DNA from: Nomia melanderi
Taxonomy: Eukaryota > Arthropoda > Insecta > Hymenoptera > Halictidae
Assembly: GCF_051020985.1 (NCBI RefSeq)
Contig: NC_135000.1
Coordinates: 8,577,001 to 8,641,000, forward strand
Length of the DNA stretch: 64,000 nt
Reading direction: 5' to 3'
The position numbers and the translations under genes are program-made. Numbering within the stretch: position 1 is the first letter of the stretch; the number at the start of each line of letters is the position of its first letter. This document shows, in pieces, positions 21,911 to 35,000 of the stretch. The notes beneath the pieces are model-generated. The model saw only the letters and a list, made by a program, of their open reading frames with translations. It was not told the DNA's origin and searched no databases.

Positions 21911-23694
21911 CTTTGTTTCCTCACGATAAAAGAATGAAAAGGTGAAAGTAAGAAAGAAACGGCGTCGATTCGTCGAGTCTATGAATGATTTTACGAAACG
22001 ATTCGGTTTTTGGGCGCGTTGCTTTCGATCGTTCGATCACAAACACTGTGAAACCTCCCATACACGTTCGTATTCTTTTTTTTCCCTCATTTTCTTCCTC
22101 TCCTCCCTCCTCTACTGCTCCCTCCTCCTCCTCCTCCTCCTCCTCGTTATTCCGTCCCTTATTATCATTTAGCGTTTACCGATAAGATTATGATCGTTAC
22201 CATTAATCGTTACAATTACGATAATAACACTAGTGTTAGTACTTCCGCACTCAACCCACCCACCCTGCTACCGCCCCCACCGCGCGGACACCCATCCCCG
22301 ACTCGGGAACACTTCGAATCGCGAATTACAATTTTGGCAATTAGTCTCAGCAATTGCAAGCTCCGAAATCCCCTTACGACCCCGTACTTTTTCATTCTTC
22401 CGTTTCGTCGCTCTCACCCCTTTCACTCCTCCATTCACCCTCTTCCTACTCATTTTCGCAACGCTCGCTGTTCTGTATTTTTCGTAAACCTCGTAAGAAT
22501 ATTCCTCGAAGTCCTATGGTACAGTGCACCCCCCATAACGCGATGAACAGTTGATGATCGTTGAGAAACTACTGACAGTGAGACACTGATGCAAGGAGAG
22601 AACACTAGGTTCATAGACAATTTATTCCATTGTCAGAGAAGTGGATGTCCTTGGAATTTCGAGGTTTAATATTTGGAAGAGTAAGTCGCGAACAAACGAT
22701 TCAATTCAAAACAGCGGGAGATCTGTATAATTTCTTTTCTTTCTATCATTTAAGCAATCGATATATAATTTAACTTCAGCTGAAGGTTTCGTACATTTCA
22801 AAGAATCTTCGTCCGCGAAAGGTTAATGATTAAAAACATAACAGGTCTGAGAAATTACATTGACTCAGTAATAGGCAAACTGAATTATAAATCAATAGAA
22901 ATCTCAGTGGCACTGGAGTTTCAAAAAATTTCGAAAATATTTGACTGCTCAATGGTTCTAGTGTTAATTGCATCGATCGCAATCGATACAAACATTGGCA
23001 AACCTAGTGTTAACACGAGTTAGACCAGAAATATTTCAACCCATATTTTAACTGACGAGTCTCTGTGAATTATTTTATAAATTTACCGTAATTATATTAT
23101 CAAATGAAGCTTTAATCCTCGAGATTTCTCTTGCAACAGTTGTCCAGAGCACTGTGACAAAATGATCCAATCCTAAATGGTCACAGGGGGTTACTGTAGC
23201 AATATTTCCCTTACCAATTCTATCAATCGATAGATCTCGACAACTACTAGATTCCATCGAAAATCCCGTCTGTTTTTCAATAATCATCATAACACTCGCA
23301 TTAAACGTGTCGCCAAACGAGTTACCTCGCATGGAGCTGCTCGAAACCAGGGGAACTCGTGAATTTTCCGTGGAATCCGAAGGGGGATCCCCGAATCTCG
23401 CGAGGAAAAGTTTCAGGGGACTCGGTGAAACATTCCTGTGAAAGCGGGAGAGAAAATATCGTGTCTGAATATGGTTTCCCGTCTGTTCCCGGCGCAGTCG
23501 TGTTGGTTCGAAAGAGCAGCCCCGAGAAACTGACGTCAAATAGAAACGACTCGGACCTAGCCCAGTAAAGAATGCTTTTTAGATCAGTTATACCATGCTG
23601 TTATTATTCAGTGTGACTCTCGGATACACAATTAACCGTTGTCCGTTACAATCTCGTCTTGTAGTGTGAACGAAAGCTTACGTGCGAGTACCGT

Positions 23695-23900
23695 GCGTCG
23701 CAGCTAACCTGGCACTCTCGTCTGAGTGGTCGGACTCGAAGAGACGCGTCCTCCTCGTGTGAATCCCCGGTTCTCGCACTGATTCTCGATTCGCTGCGGC
23801 GAAGGAGTGGGGAAAGCCGTTTCTCGACTCGCGATTGGATGTCTCGATGCGGAGGGGGATAGGAGCTTGCGACGTGCGAGTGCCAGGTTCGCTGCAACGT
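23695..23900. repeat. Hairpin element with ACCTGGC ends, copy 1
   Basis: AACCTGGCACTCTCGTC (23706-23722) is inverted as GACGTGCGAGTGCCAGGTT (23871-23889). A second copy with the same ends lies at 26144-26248. Confidence 0.6.
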
Positions 23901-24227
23901 GGCCAACGAAAGAATCGACTTGTCCCCGCAGTTTCGTTGATCGATGCTTTGTCGGTTCGTTCGAATCCCAATCTCGATGTTCCGCGTGAGGACACTGTCA
24001 ACAGTGACTCGGATATGTCTCGAATTTGTCATTGATTTTGTACAGCGACTACAATCGCGTCACGGGCGTTGGCGATCCAAGAAACTAGGACAATTCTCTG
24101 GCCACTGTTCGAGTTTTCTCATTGTCACTCGGTTTCTTCGGATGGCGTTTCAGTTCGTTCGAGGCGTTGGATTTAATGAGATGATTAACACGTTGCTTCT
24201 TTCGCAACTGTGCCGATGAAGGTTTCG

Positions 24228-24435
24228 TTAACACGTTGAATGTCGCGGGATCACCGATGACCCCCGAGGAAATCGAGTTATTCAGTCGATTGAACGATTA
24301 TTTGGAAATTTTTTTGTATTACAAATAATGCTAATGCGGTGCAATAATAATAACGATTCAATGAAATCATTTGATTGCATTGGTTACACTTTGTGCTATT
24401 CGCTACGTGAAATCGTGCGGCGTTCAACGTGTTAA
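24228..24435. mobile_element. piggyBac-type MITE, family H
   Basis: TTAA-CACGTTGAATGTCGCG at the left and GCGTTCAACGTG-TTAA at the right. It is 208 bp with no ORF. Confidence 0.65.
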
Positions 24436-26143
24436 CGATCTGTTAGAGAGGAGTTTGATGCTATGTCTACGTTTACTGTCAACGACTGACAATGGGAAAG
24501 TAATATTTAATTAACAAACAAGTGATATTTGTATTCGTCGAATTCGGTTGAAAACTGTCACTAGTGACACGGCGTCATAGGACAGGTTAATTAATGAACT
24601 GCGGATTCTTATGGGTCCATGGGACATTTTCAAACGTTGCACAGAATGTAGAGAAATATACGAAACATTCAAAGTATAACACTTTGTATGAAACACTATG
24701 GTGTTTATTAATTAAACCATTCACCAACGTAATTCTAATTTTCTAATTGTATTCTTGCTACATAAAAATCCGCAGTGTACTAATTCGTTTCTCGAAATGT
24801 CACGCCTCGAACGGAACATTGTGTTTCTTTGATTAATTAGCGCGAGTCACTCGGTGTGTTCCAATCAAACGATCAGTGAAAAAGCCCCCGTTCAATCGAG
24901 AAATCAAAATGGCCGACCGTGTGTCCTTGCACGAGCTTAGTACGTTTTCCCATTCTAAACTTGACTAGAAATTCTATACGTGAAATTATTTATACATAAT
25001 TATAGTTACTACATATAGGAATACTTAATTTAATTAATGCATAACCCTAAAATTTATATATATATATAATATTTTTATATATATATATATATATATAATA
25101 TATTAATTTTATAATAATATGGCAACGGCGGTGACAGTAATACTATTTTCATTTTTCCTTTTATCCCCTAGACTTTAACTAACGATATATAAAAATAATT
25201 CTTAAAAATCGGCGTCAAAGTGAAAACGAATAATCGATGTCGACAAATGAAAAGAACGTTCATATTTTTTTTCCTCGTATATCTCGTCGATTCTTCTTCG
25301 TCCTCTTTGCTCTATGTATCGTCCTCGGTACTCGCGATCGATCGAAGAAGAGTTCAAAAAAGAAAAAAAAAAGAAAAGAAAAACCTTTAGTTTTGGCCTC
25401 CGTTCCTGCGCGTAATTCGGATTGTCCCTCGAGAATGCTTGTTTTGCTTTCCTCGTTACATCGTTAATTATTGTTCTACTCGATTCTTTGGTTCTTTTTG
25501 GTCAAACACCCATCTCGGTTCGGTTAATTAAAATTACAATTAAGTAGCGTGGAGCTGCAACTGCAATCTTCTCGTCCCTGACTCAGACAATTTTTTTACA
25601 AACGAATCAAAGAAACAATCCTCCAATTCTATTCGATTCTCAAACAACTCGTAAACGAATACTCTAAAACAAAAAAACAAAATTCCCTTCGAAAAACAAG
25701 AAAACTGACTGACTCTCTCTCTCTCTCTCTCTCACACATACACTTTTTCACGCACGCACACTTTCTAGCTCTCGCAGTTTCTCCATAAATCAAATCTGTC
25801 CTCGGTATTCGTTCACCAATGACTCTTTGCAGCTGCAAGTATTTACATATAAATTAACAAAAAAAAAAAGAAAAACACGGAAAAGACTGTACTCGTACGT
25901 GGAATGTTTCATTTGTAGCTGTTCGACTGTTCTATGTGTTCGGAGCCAATGGGGATTCGCCTGAAGTCGTGGGAAATGTTGGCCAACTCGAAACGTTATC
26001 AAAGAAGAATAGAAAAAGGGAATTTCTCGAAAAATATCAGCCTGGACACCTGGCTCCACCGGAAATTCAAGGATCGAAACCGTTTCCTTGCTTTCTCTCG
26101 CGCCGCTCCTCGTCGGCTGTGACATTTGCTCAAAGAACCGACC

Positions 26144-26248
26144 GTTGCACGGAACCTGGCGCTCTCGTCTGATTGGCCGAGGCGTTCACGCCCGCCGATC
26201 GGGCCGGACTCCGCCCTGTGACGACGCGAGCGCCAGGTTCCCAGCAAC
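26144..26248. repeat. Hairpin element with ACCTGGC ends, copy 2
   Basis: AACCTGGCGCTCTCGTC (26153-26169) pairs with GACGACGCGAGCGCCAGGTT (26220-26239). Outer GTTGC and GCAAC extend the stem. It is GC-rich and short. Confidence 0.6.
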
Positions 26249-26825
26249 CAGTACTTGTATACGTGTGCGCAGACGCGTGTGATTGTGCGAGAATGTTCGT
26301 TAGATTGTTGTGAATGTGCGTTGATGAAACGAGAGCCTGCGAAGCATCGAATGCGAAAATCTTTCTCGAACTACGTGAAACAACGTTCGTCCACCCCTCT
26401 CCACGAATCGTATTGCACCGATAATTTCAATGGAAACAAAAGACGTTCGTCCGATTGATACTCGAGAATAATTAAGAAACCTCTAAATGGTCCGTACCGA
26501 TATACGTATAGAATATATTGTGCTAGCTTTAATCCTAAAGTTCCTTCGCGTTGGAAATCGTTTCACGGTTCAATTTGACAAAACTCCCTCGAAACTTGTG
26601 CACTGTTCGAGAACTCTAGGACCTCTGACCCCGACCGTCCCGTTCGCTGATTAAACTAACTAAACGTCGGTTTGTTGTGTGCGATTTCTGTGCGATCGTT
26701 AACGTAACATATGTTCGAAGTAAAGCGAAAATATTCGACGACCTGGTACACGGGATAAAGGAGAGTCGGATTTTATATTACAAAGTGTCCCGGCTAAGAT
26801 AGTAAATCATTGGCGAAGCAGGTCA

Positions 26826-26923
26826 CGTGAAATTTTTATAATTAAAAATTCCGTATCGAACTTAACTTAACGAACAATCGAACGTTTCATCTTAAGATTT
26901 TTAATTATAAAAATCCGAGACGG
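26826..26923. repeat. AT-rich hairpin with ~18-bp stem
   Basis: ATTTTTATAATTAAAAAT (about 26830) pairs with ATTTTTAATTATAAAAAT (about 26899), with a loop near 50 bp. Confidence 0.5.
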
Positions 26924-27842
26924 TCGGGGAACTAATGTATACAGAATCTTCATACGGAATTTCTTATTCGTAGACGCAACTTCAACTGAACTTCATTGGT
27001 GCTTCGTGGGGTATAGAAGGAGGTCACTATAGTTGGCTTAAAATCATTTGGTCGGTCAAGGCCATTCACCGGGCCGCGTGACTCGTCTGGCCACGCCTAT
27101 AACCTCAAACGAAGTCCTGTGAGAAGTCAGTTAAATAATCATTTGCTATACTTTTGTAATATATTCTCACAGGCTTAACTTAATTAGTGTAATAATATGA
27201 ATCACTCTGTATACTATGATATAATTGTGCTCAATCGATTTCGAAGCAAACATGTCAATGATTTTCTAGCCTAGAAAGAGCCCCGTACTCCGCGTGTCGG
27301 TGACTCGGCAATTGAAACCAAGATAAAGCATCGGGAGATCGAAATGTGTTCCGTGATTGGTCTTTGTGCGATTCGTCGCGATATCCATGAAAAATCTGGA
27401 TCGATCTTTGGTGAGTCTCCTTTCGATCTTCTCCGCCGGACTTTGAACCGTTGCTCTCGGCGGGGGCTGTGATTGTTTACCGAGTCCTCCTCTTCGTTTA
27501 CACGAAGATATTTTCAAGGAGAGTGCAGGGTGCTCCTTCATTCGCGGGCCATATGGACTTCGCTCGAGAAATTCCTACGGCACTTCGAGAACAACGAGTT
27601 CCGTTTGTTTAGACAACGCGAGCTATCAGATTATTCACTCGCGAAACGGTGGTTGCCATTTTGATCCTCGTAAACCGGTGTCAAATAAATACTAAGAGCC
27701 TTTCTTTGTCAGAAGCTGCTCGACTCGACAACCTACTCCAAGAGACCCAATAAAAGATAATCCAGACTTGCCTACAGGATGCCTAATCACGTTTACCGAG
27801 TCTCTGAAATTATTACACCACTAACAGATATATTAAGATTTC

Positions 27843-28040
27843 TAACCCTTTGCACTCGAGAGGCGACTCTCGTCGTTCAATTTAACACTAAACTTACAAA
27901 ATTCAATATCCAACACTAAGTTCTCTAATATATCAGTATATCAAATACCGGATCAAAGTAGCTTTCCAGATTAACTCTAAAAAATACCGTCTTGTTAAAA
28001 CCCATCAAACATTTGGAAAACTCCAAGCACAAAGGGTTAA
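27843..28040. mobile_element. piggyBac-type MITE, family B
   Basis: CCCTTTGCACTCGAGAGGCG at the left and GCACAAAGGG-TTAA at the right. It abuts a family-D element, sharing the TTAA at 28037-28040. Confidence 0.6.
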
Positions 28041-28557
28041 CAGTAGAACTACCGAGCACAAACTGATTTTCAAACATTTCTGTATAGAGACTACAAACGT
28101 GGATTTATTGAGATTCGAATTAGCTTCAACTCTAGCTTAGCTATTACCTAATCAGCTTCAGTAATTTCTCAAAGATTCCTTTCCAGTAATCGCAAAAGAA
28201 AAAACCAAGAAATTTATCATTTTAACTCCACTTAAATCTTTCTTAAATTTCTTTATAGAAGCTACAAGCATGAACTTATTAACATTCCAATTGGCTTCCA
28301 TTTCAGTTTAGGTTTTCCTAAATCATTCTCCAATCATTTCAAAAGTCTCTATACCTTCACAATAACTGTAAAAGAAATTGGTTCATTTCTTTTCCAGTTA
28401 TTGAAAAGATAACAGCTGCTTCTCTGACAAGTTACTACAGAAATTGATTTACTAACACAGAACCTACAGTGCAAATAAACTGAAGTCTCAATAGCTACAC
28501 TTTAGTCTCTACAGAGAAATTTCAAAAAGTCAGATTGCTTGGTAGTTCCAGCGTTAA
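28037..28557. mobile_element. piggyBac-type MITE, family D, abutting the previous one
   Basis: TTAA-CAGTAGAACTACCGAGC at the left and TTGGTAGTTCCAGCG-TTAA at the right. Its length (521 bp) suggests internal insertion or a longer subfamily. Confidence 0.55.
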
Positions 28558-28792
28558 GAAACCATCCAGAATCCACGAGACACGTGTCTACTCAACAATC
28601 CTACCCGCACCGACGGCAACCACCTCGGCTGTCGAGCGGGTTGCCTTTATGCAAGCGCGGAAGAAGCACCCTGCTGATCCTCGCGGTCTCAGTCGATCTT
28701 CGAAGAAAGATTCGAAAGGGCAGTCGATAAAAACTATTGAGAAGGTATCCGCAGGTGGTGAGTAGTAGCAGCGGTGGGTACATAGGTATGCT

Positions 28793-28985
28793 TCTCTCTC
28801 TCACACTCTCTCTCGCCTCGGTCTCTCCGAATCTCTCTCTCTCTCCCCCCTCGTGCACGCTGTCCTCTTTCTCGCCAAGCCTGTTGTGTCAGTCTCTCGG
28901 TCTCTCATTCTCTCTCTCTCACGCGCTCCCTCGTTCTCGCAATACATGTCTGTGGTGTGAGTGTGTGTGAGTGTGAGTGTGTGTC
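28793..28985. repeat. (CT)n and (GT)n microsatellites in the Galpha-o 3' UTR
   Basis: Runs of CTCTCT (28793-28920) and GTGTGAGTGT (28953-28983) lie 35-225 nt past the stop codon of Galpha-o on its transcript. Confidence 0.7.
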
Positions 28986-29017
28986 GGTCGATCGGCTCCG
29001 CGACGGGAATATTTATC

Positions 29018-32000
29018 CTAATAGAGACCGCAGCCACGGAGATTATTGGCGATAATGACATCTGTGACCGCGTCGAACACGAACTGAATGTTGGTTGTAT
29101 CAGTGGCGCAAGTCGTGTGGCAGTAGATCTCCTTATTGCCTGTCTTGTTGTTCGCCTCGAACTGCGCCTGGATGTATGCGGCCGCCTCGCCGTACTCTTG
29201 CGCTCCTGCACAATAAACAAGCGTGTTAGCAAGCGGGTTCAATGTAATTCGCTTATATTTAGCTCGCATTTTTCTGCGCCTGGTTATTAGCCAATGGACT
29301 TTATTCAATAAGCACAATGGCGAATTTTTGTTCAATGATTCACGCTTCGACTGGCCTGGGCTTATTCAGATTATTCTGAATGAAATGTCTTTGAGGCTTT
29401 TCGACGGTGTTACTTGTTCTTTTGTTGTACATTGTGTCATATTATATTATTGAATTATACTAAATTGTTTCTTGACTCTAGGTAAGTAGACATTCATGTA
29501 AATATACCTTTGCTAGTTATATGAATTTGGATTCAGGACACTATTAACATTTAATTAAATTAAATACTGATAATGTATATCTCTTTTCTGATACTTTGTT
29601 TGAATATGTGTCTTTAATTTGATACTAAAGTTTAGTTATCTAGGATTAATCTAATGTTAATCTTAATAATTGAGATACTAAAAATTGAGGATAATTATGG
29701 TCACCATTACTCTGTGCTCTAATCAGGTGTCTACCCAGACTCATTAATAATCTCCAATGCAATCAGATAGCGTCGAAGATAATTGGCTGCCGAAATAATT
29801 CAGAGCCTCGACGAACTTCGGTAATGGTATTAATTTAAAGTAACGTTTAATTCGTAAGTCCAAGGGAACTTGTTTCTCACGATCCGTTCGACTATATTGT
29901 ACACCGTCTCGGAATGTTATTTAGATCAGCCCAAACAAGAGGAATTATATTCTTGTGGTGCGTGATGGAATTCCAAGGACGCCAAGGGATTACAAAACAC
30001 TCTCTATTTTTGTACTAGGACGTGACACGACAATCTAATTTTGCAATATTAATGCCGGAATCGAAGGGTTCGTTTCGTCGGTGGGCAAGATGGCGACCCA
30101 CCTGCGTACTCGGCGAAGCAAATGGTGAGAGGGGACCTGCGAATTTTTTGCTCGAAGAGATCTTTCTTGTTCAAGAATAGAATGATCGAGGTGTCGGTGA
30201 ACCATTTGTTATTGCAAATTGAGTCGAACAGCTTCAAGCTTTCCTGCATTCGATTCTGCGAACAAAAATGCAACGGTGAAAAGATTAATCTGTGCAGAGC
30301 ATGTAAGATAGACATTTTAAAACTATTGTTTTTGAAATATGTTGCTTAGTGATATTAAACAAACTATTGTATTGTAATGAAAAATATTGTAGTATAGAAT
30401 AGTCTATTATAAAGTAACTATTGTATTATAAAGTAATTTAATATAAAGTGTTTTGTTGTGAAATAATGTAGTATAAAATGTGGTATGAAATATTCTATTA
30501 CCAAATATTGTATTGTAAAACAGTGCATTACAAAATATCTCATTATAATACATTCTACTGCAAAATACTGTGCTATGAAATATTCTATTACAAAATATTG
30601 CAGTGAGAAATATTGCATTATAAAATATTCTACTGCAAAATACTATACTATGAAATATTCTACTACAAAATATTGCATTGCGAAACATTGCAGATTATCT
30701 CGCAAAAAAACTACTCTGCGCCGAGAAATTACAAAATATTGCATTAAAAAATATTCTACTACAAAGTATCGCATTGCGAAACATTGCATTATAAAATATT
30801 CTACTACAAAACACTCTATTACAAACTATTCAGTTACAAAACATTCAATTGCAGATTATCTCGCAAAAGACCTACTCTGCGCCGAAAAAATTACAAAATA
30901 TTGCATTGAAAAATATTCTACTGCAAAATATCACAATGCGAAACATTGCATCATAAAATATTCTACTACAAAACACTGTATTACAAACTATTTAATTACA
31001 AAACATTCAATCGCAGAATATTATGTCGCAAAAAAAACTACTCTGCGAAACAATTACAAAACTTCGCCAGCAACTTTTCCCCAGAAAACCATCATCGAAA
31101 CGAAAGTCTGGAGGGGCCACCCCAAGCGACGCGAAATAGATAATAAATCGTGCCCAACGGACTCGCCGGCAAGAGGGGTTAATGGGTGAGGTCGTTTCAC
31201 CAGAAGAACCCGTTAATTTCCGACAATTGCACACTGTCACGTTCTCTTCCCACATCGGACTGCCGATCGTCAGTCCATATGTAATTTTGTAGGGTGCACC
31301 GGGTTTCCAGTTTCTTGAATTCCCCTCATTGTCAACGGCCCGGGCACCGTGACGGATCGCGTGTCCCTCCCACCAGACCCATGTGACAATGAATACGTTA
31401 ATTCAATTCAGGTACGCTCTCGTCACGCCCGGCGAACCTTTTCACCTTCTCGTAAATGAAAATTTTATCCGCGTTTCACATTTAATTACCAATTTCCAGC
31501 ATTTTACTCGTCCATTTTTCGAGAGAGAAACGGCAGTCTAATATTTTATGTACAACATGTCCCCGATTGTTTCTACCATCGGTTCCCTTGTAAATGGTGA
31601 ACATTAGGGAAAATGTTAAATGTTAACTCTGCACTCGGGAGTTTTTCATTAGAAATATTTTGTTGTTATTTTGAAACTTGAGAAATCACACCGTTGAGAG
31701 GTATTTTATTTCAATATTTCTAAAATTGATGCGTTATAGGAAATATAATATTAAATATCAAATTCTATAGTTTTGCTGTGTGAAATCAAATGGTGAGTCT
31801 CTCGAGTAGAAAAATAGAAATACAACAAATTTAGATATTTTGAAACTTGAGAAATCACACCATTGAAAGTTATTTTATTTCAATATTTTAAATATCAAAT
31901 TCTATTATTTCTCTTCTGTTTCTTTTGTCCACCGTTTACGAAAGAATCGATGGTAAATGATCGCGAACACCCTGTATACCTGCTGACTGTTTGTAAATGC

Positions 32001-35000
32001 CTTTTGTAAATGAATAGAAATGATAAGATTGTGATATTTATTTTAATAAAGGAATACTGTTTAACCCTTTGCGGACGAATGTCGACGAGATGAAATTTTC
32101 ATATTTGGAAGTCTACGTCGTAAACAAATGATCTAATTAATGGAATCGCAAGAGATTAGCACGTAGTTTTCTATTTTTCTATTGTTTAACACTAGAACTA
32201 CCGTACCAGTCAAAATGACTGGTTTCGATCTTTTTGTTTAGTAATTATTAATATCTTCAAAGCATTGAATATTCGAAATGATTTTGAAAATAGTTTCACT
32301 TGAATACTATAATGAATGTCTGAAGAAACTGAAAATAATCTATTGTTACAATTTTTATCGTATTAAATGCTCGGTAGTTCTATTCTTTAAGTAATTGTGA
32401 TATAATTTAGCCTCATCTGTCGAGGGTTTTCTATATTTCAGAGAATCTTCGTCCGCAAAGGATTAATAATTTTTTTCAGATGGACCGTAATCAGTTCGAA
32501 ATGGTGGCTCACCGTCGACTCGTCTTCATGCAGCACTTGATCGTATTCAGACATCGCGACGCAGAATATGATCGCAGTCACGTCCTCGAAGCAATGAATC
32601 CACTTCTTACGTTCACTTCTTTGGCCACCCACGTCGAACAATCTGTGGCAAAGTGTACAGTGAAGGAGAAATTAATAATTATCCAATTATTCACGTGTTT
32701 GTGTCATGCTTAAGACTAAACAACACCTTTCGGAACGAACCCTTTGCCTTTGTAACGTCGAATGCGTCTCGTAGTGAAATCCTTTAGTATTTTAAATGTT
32801 ATGTTTCTGTTCTGATCATTTCATGATATGAAATCAAAATTCTTTTATTTAACAGTCGAGTATAATAGGGACTTGATGATAGCAAAAGAAATTATAAGGC
32901 AAAGGGATAATAAATAAACTATCCCCTGTTTCTCTTCTGCCCAGTATTTAGTTTAATAGACATATTGAAAAGTTATAAATACTTCAAAGAATTGAAAATG
33001 ACTATAATTGTGTGCTAAAGTCTGGGTGTCATTAGAAGACACGTAGAATAAATTCGATTTAGAACACAAATTAATTATTTATCATCAAGTATTAAATCAA
33101 TATTGAACCTAATATTAAATTGAATATGATATTAATCCTTTGCACTCGAAAGGCGACTCCCAGTCACCAGATAATTTGATAGAGCAACATCATAAACTTT
33201 GATAAACTAAAATAGCTTTACTTCCCTAATTCATATGTGATTTCTTAAATGCATTTCAAAGTCTAAAAATTAGTCTACATCTAATTAGAACGTACTGGAT
33301 ATTTCTGAGAATCTCTCGAGTGCAACGGGTTAAATATCATTAAATATTTATCCAAATCAAGTCTTATTCACACTACATTAAATTAAGATAGAATAATCCA
33401 GCGTATTCAATTAAATGAAACAACCTAATACAAGAATCAAGATGATCTTCAATTTAACAGAATTGCTAAGAGAAATGTATAAATTTTTCTCGGTTCTACA
33501 TTTTATATGTTAATCGGTGAAGCTTACGGTTCACGTAAACAGCCGGAGTCTAGGAATAGAATCGAAGTTAATTTTATTTTTCGCCGGGAGAGAGCGAGGG
33601 AGAAAACAAGAAGAAGAAGAAGAGCGAACCCGAAGGAGGAACGCTCGCTCCCACAATCGGTTTCTTAAATTATCAGCAGCATGATTCATGCTCAATCATT
33701 CACGAGACATTGCTCTCTTTCTCTCTCTCTCTGGCTGTTTCCCTCCGCCGAGCCTCCCGCTCGCTCGGTTAATATTTTTCTCGAACGCGAGACACGGAAC
33801 AAAATAAACGAGCGATTTGAACGAACTGCGAATTCGCGCGGCGCGCGTGGGCGTGAGTTATCGCGCTGGCGGGAAAACGTGAACCGTTCGAACAGAGCCG
33901 TTGCTATAATCGGGAAACATTCTTCTAATCTTCTAATCTTGTAACACGATTTCCCGCCGGAGTCTCCGGATCCTCTGATGAAAGAGATGTTTCTAATTTT
34001 GGGACGTCGCGACTCGATTTTGTTTTGAATTTTTGGGATTTTATGGTCGATTGGGATATTATTATCTTCTAATCTTATAATTTCTGGGATTCTCTGATGA
34101 GAGATGTTTCTAATTTGGGAACGTCGTGATTTTGTTTTGAATTTTTGGGATTTTATGGTGGATTGGAATATTATTATCTTCTAATCTTATAACTTCTGGG
34201 ATTCTATAATGAAAGAGATGTTTCTAATTTTGGGACATCGTGACTCGATTTTGTTTTGAATTTTTGGGATTTTATGGTCGATTGGAATATTATCTTCTAA
34301 TCTTATAATTTCTGGGATTCTCTGATGAGAGATGGTTCTAATTTGGGAACGTCATGATTTTGTTTTGAATTTTTGGGATTTTATAGTGGATTGGAATATT
34401 ATTATCTTCTAATCTTATAATTTCTGGGATTCTCTAAAGAAAGGGATGTTTCTAATTTAGCAAAGTCGTGAAACGAATTTGTTTTGAACTTTTGTGATCT
34501 TCTGATTGAATTAAATCTTGTAATTTCTAGATTTCCAATAAAACTTTGCGATTCTATGATAGGCAATTCATCGAGGAACGTAAAAATAAAATTTGATTAT
34601 GTAATTAATAATTTTGAAATACACATAAACCTGTTATGAACGATTTCCACAACAACACAACGGTCAAAATGATTTATATCCCACTTATTTTGGTCAAGAT
34701 AAAGAGCCGCACACTTTTCCCAGTAAACATCTGTTTTAATTAATTTTAGAATGCTAATACGAGGGGTTGCACCGATAACGCGTGCTTTAATATTCGTGTG
34801 ATGCAATTCATGTTTCCACTGCTGCGTTCACGCTTATCTCCCAGCCGTGCTGGCCAACAACAATGATTATGGTTCCGGTGAACTGCGGTTTTTGCATGCA
34901 GTTATGTCATATTGCAAACACGGCCAAGATAATGATCAATAGAACAAGTATCAAAGCAAACGACTCTAATCTTCGATAACGCTAAAATCAATATCTAGAT

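Larger units (their letters stand above)
21911..28780. other. Long stretch without a recognised gene, downstream of Galpha-o
   Basis: No exon of any family I know was found on either strand. It contains microsatellites (TA near 25050-25097, TC near 25711-25731), MITE remnants, two hairpins and AT-rich filler. Part of it may be the 3' UTR of Galpha-o, which ends at 29018 on the minus strand; the poly(A) site was not identified. Confidence 0.5.

Noticed and set aside
21551..22554. Ser/Leu- and Pro-rich frames near 21.6-22.5 kb
   Set aside because: They are produced by (CT)n and (CTC)n tracts; nothing is recognisable outside the low-complexity parts.
23075..23539. 154-codon minus frame
   Set aside because: No recognisable domain, no downstream poly(A) signal in place and no splice partner; kept as noncoding.
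23930..23970. GTTCGAATCCC-like T-loop suggesting a tRNA
   Set aside because: No acceptor stem, D-arm or anticodon arm could be folded around it.
30485..31189. 234-codon frame rich in KYS/TKYC
   Set aside because: It follows an AT-rich minisatellite lacking stop codons on both strands and lies within a Galpha-o intron.
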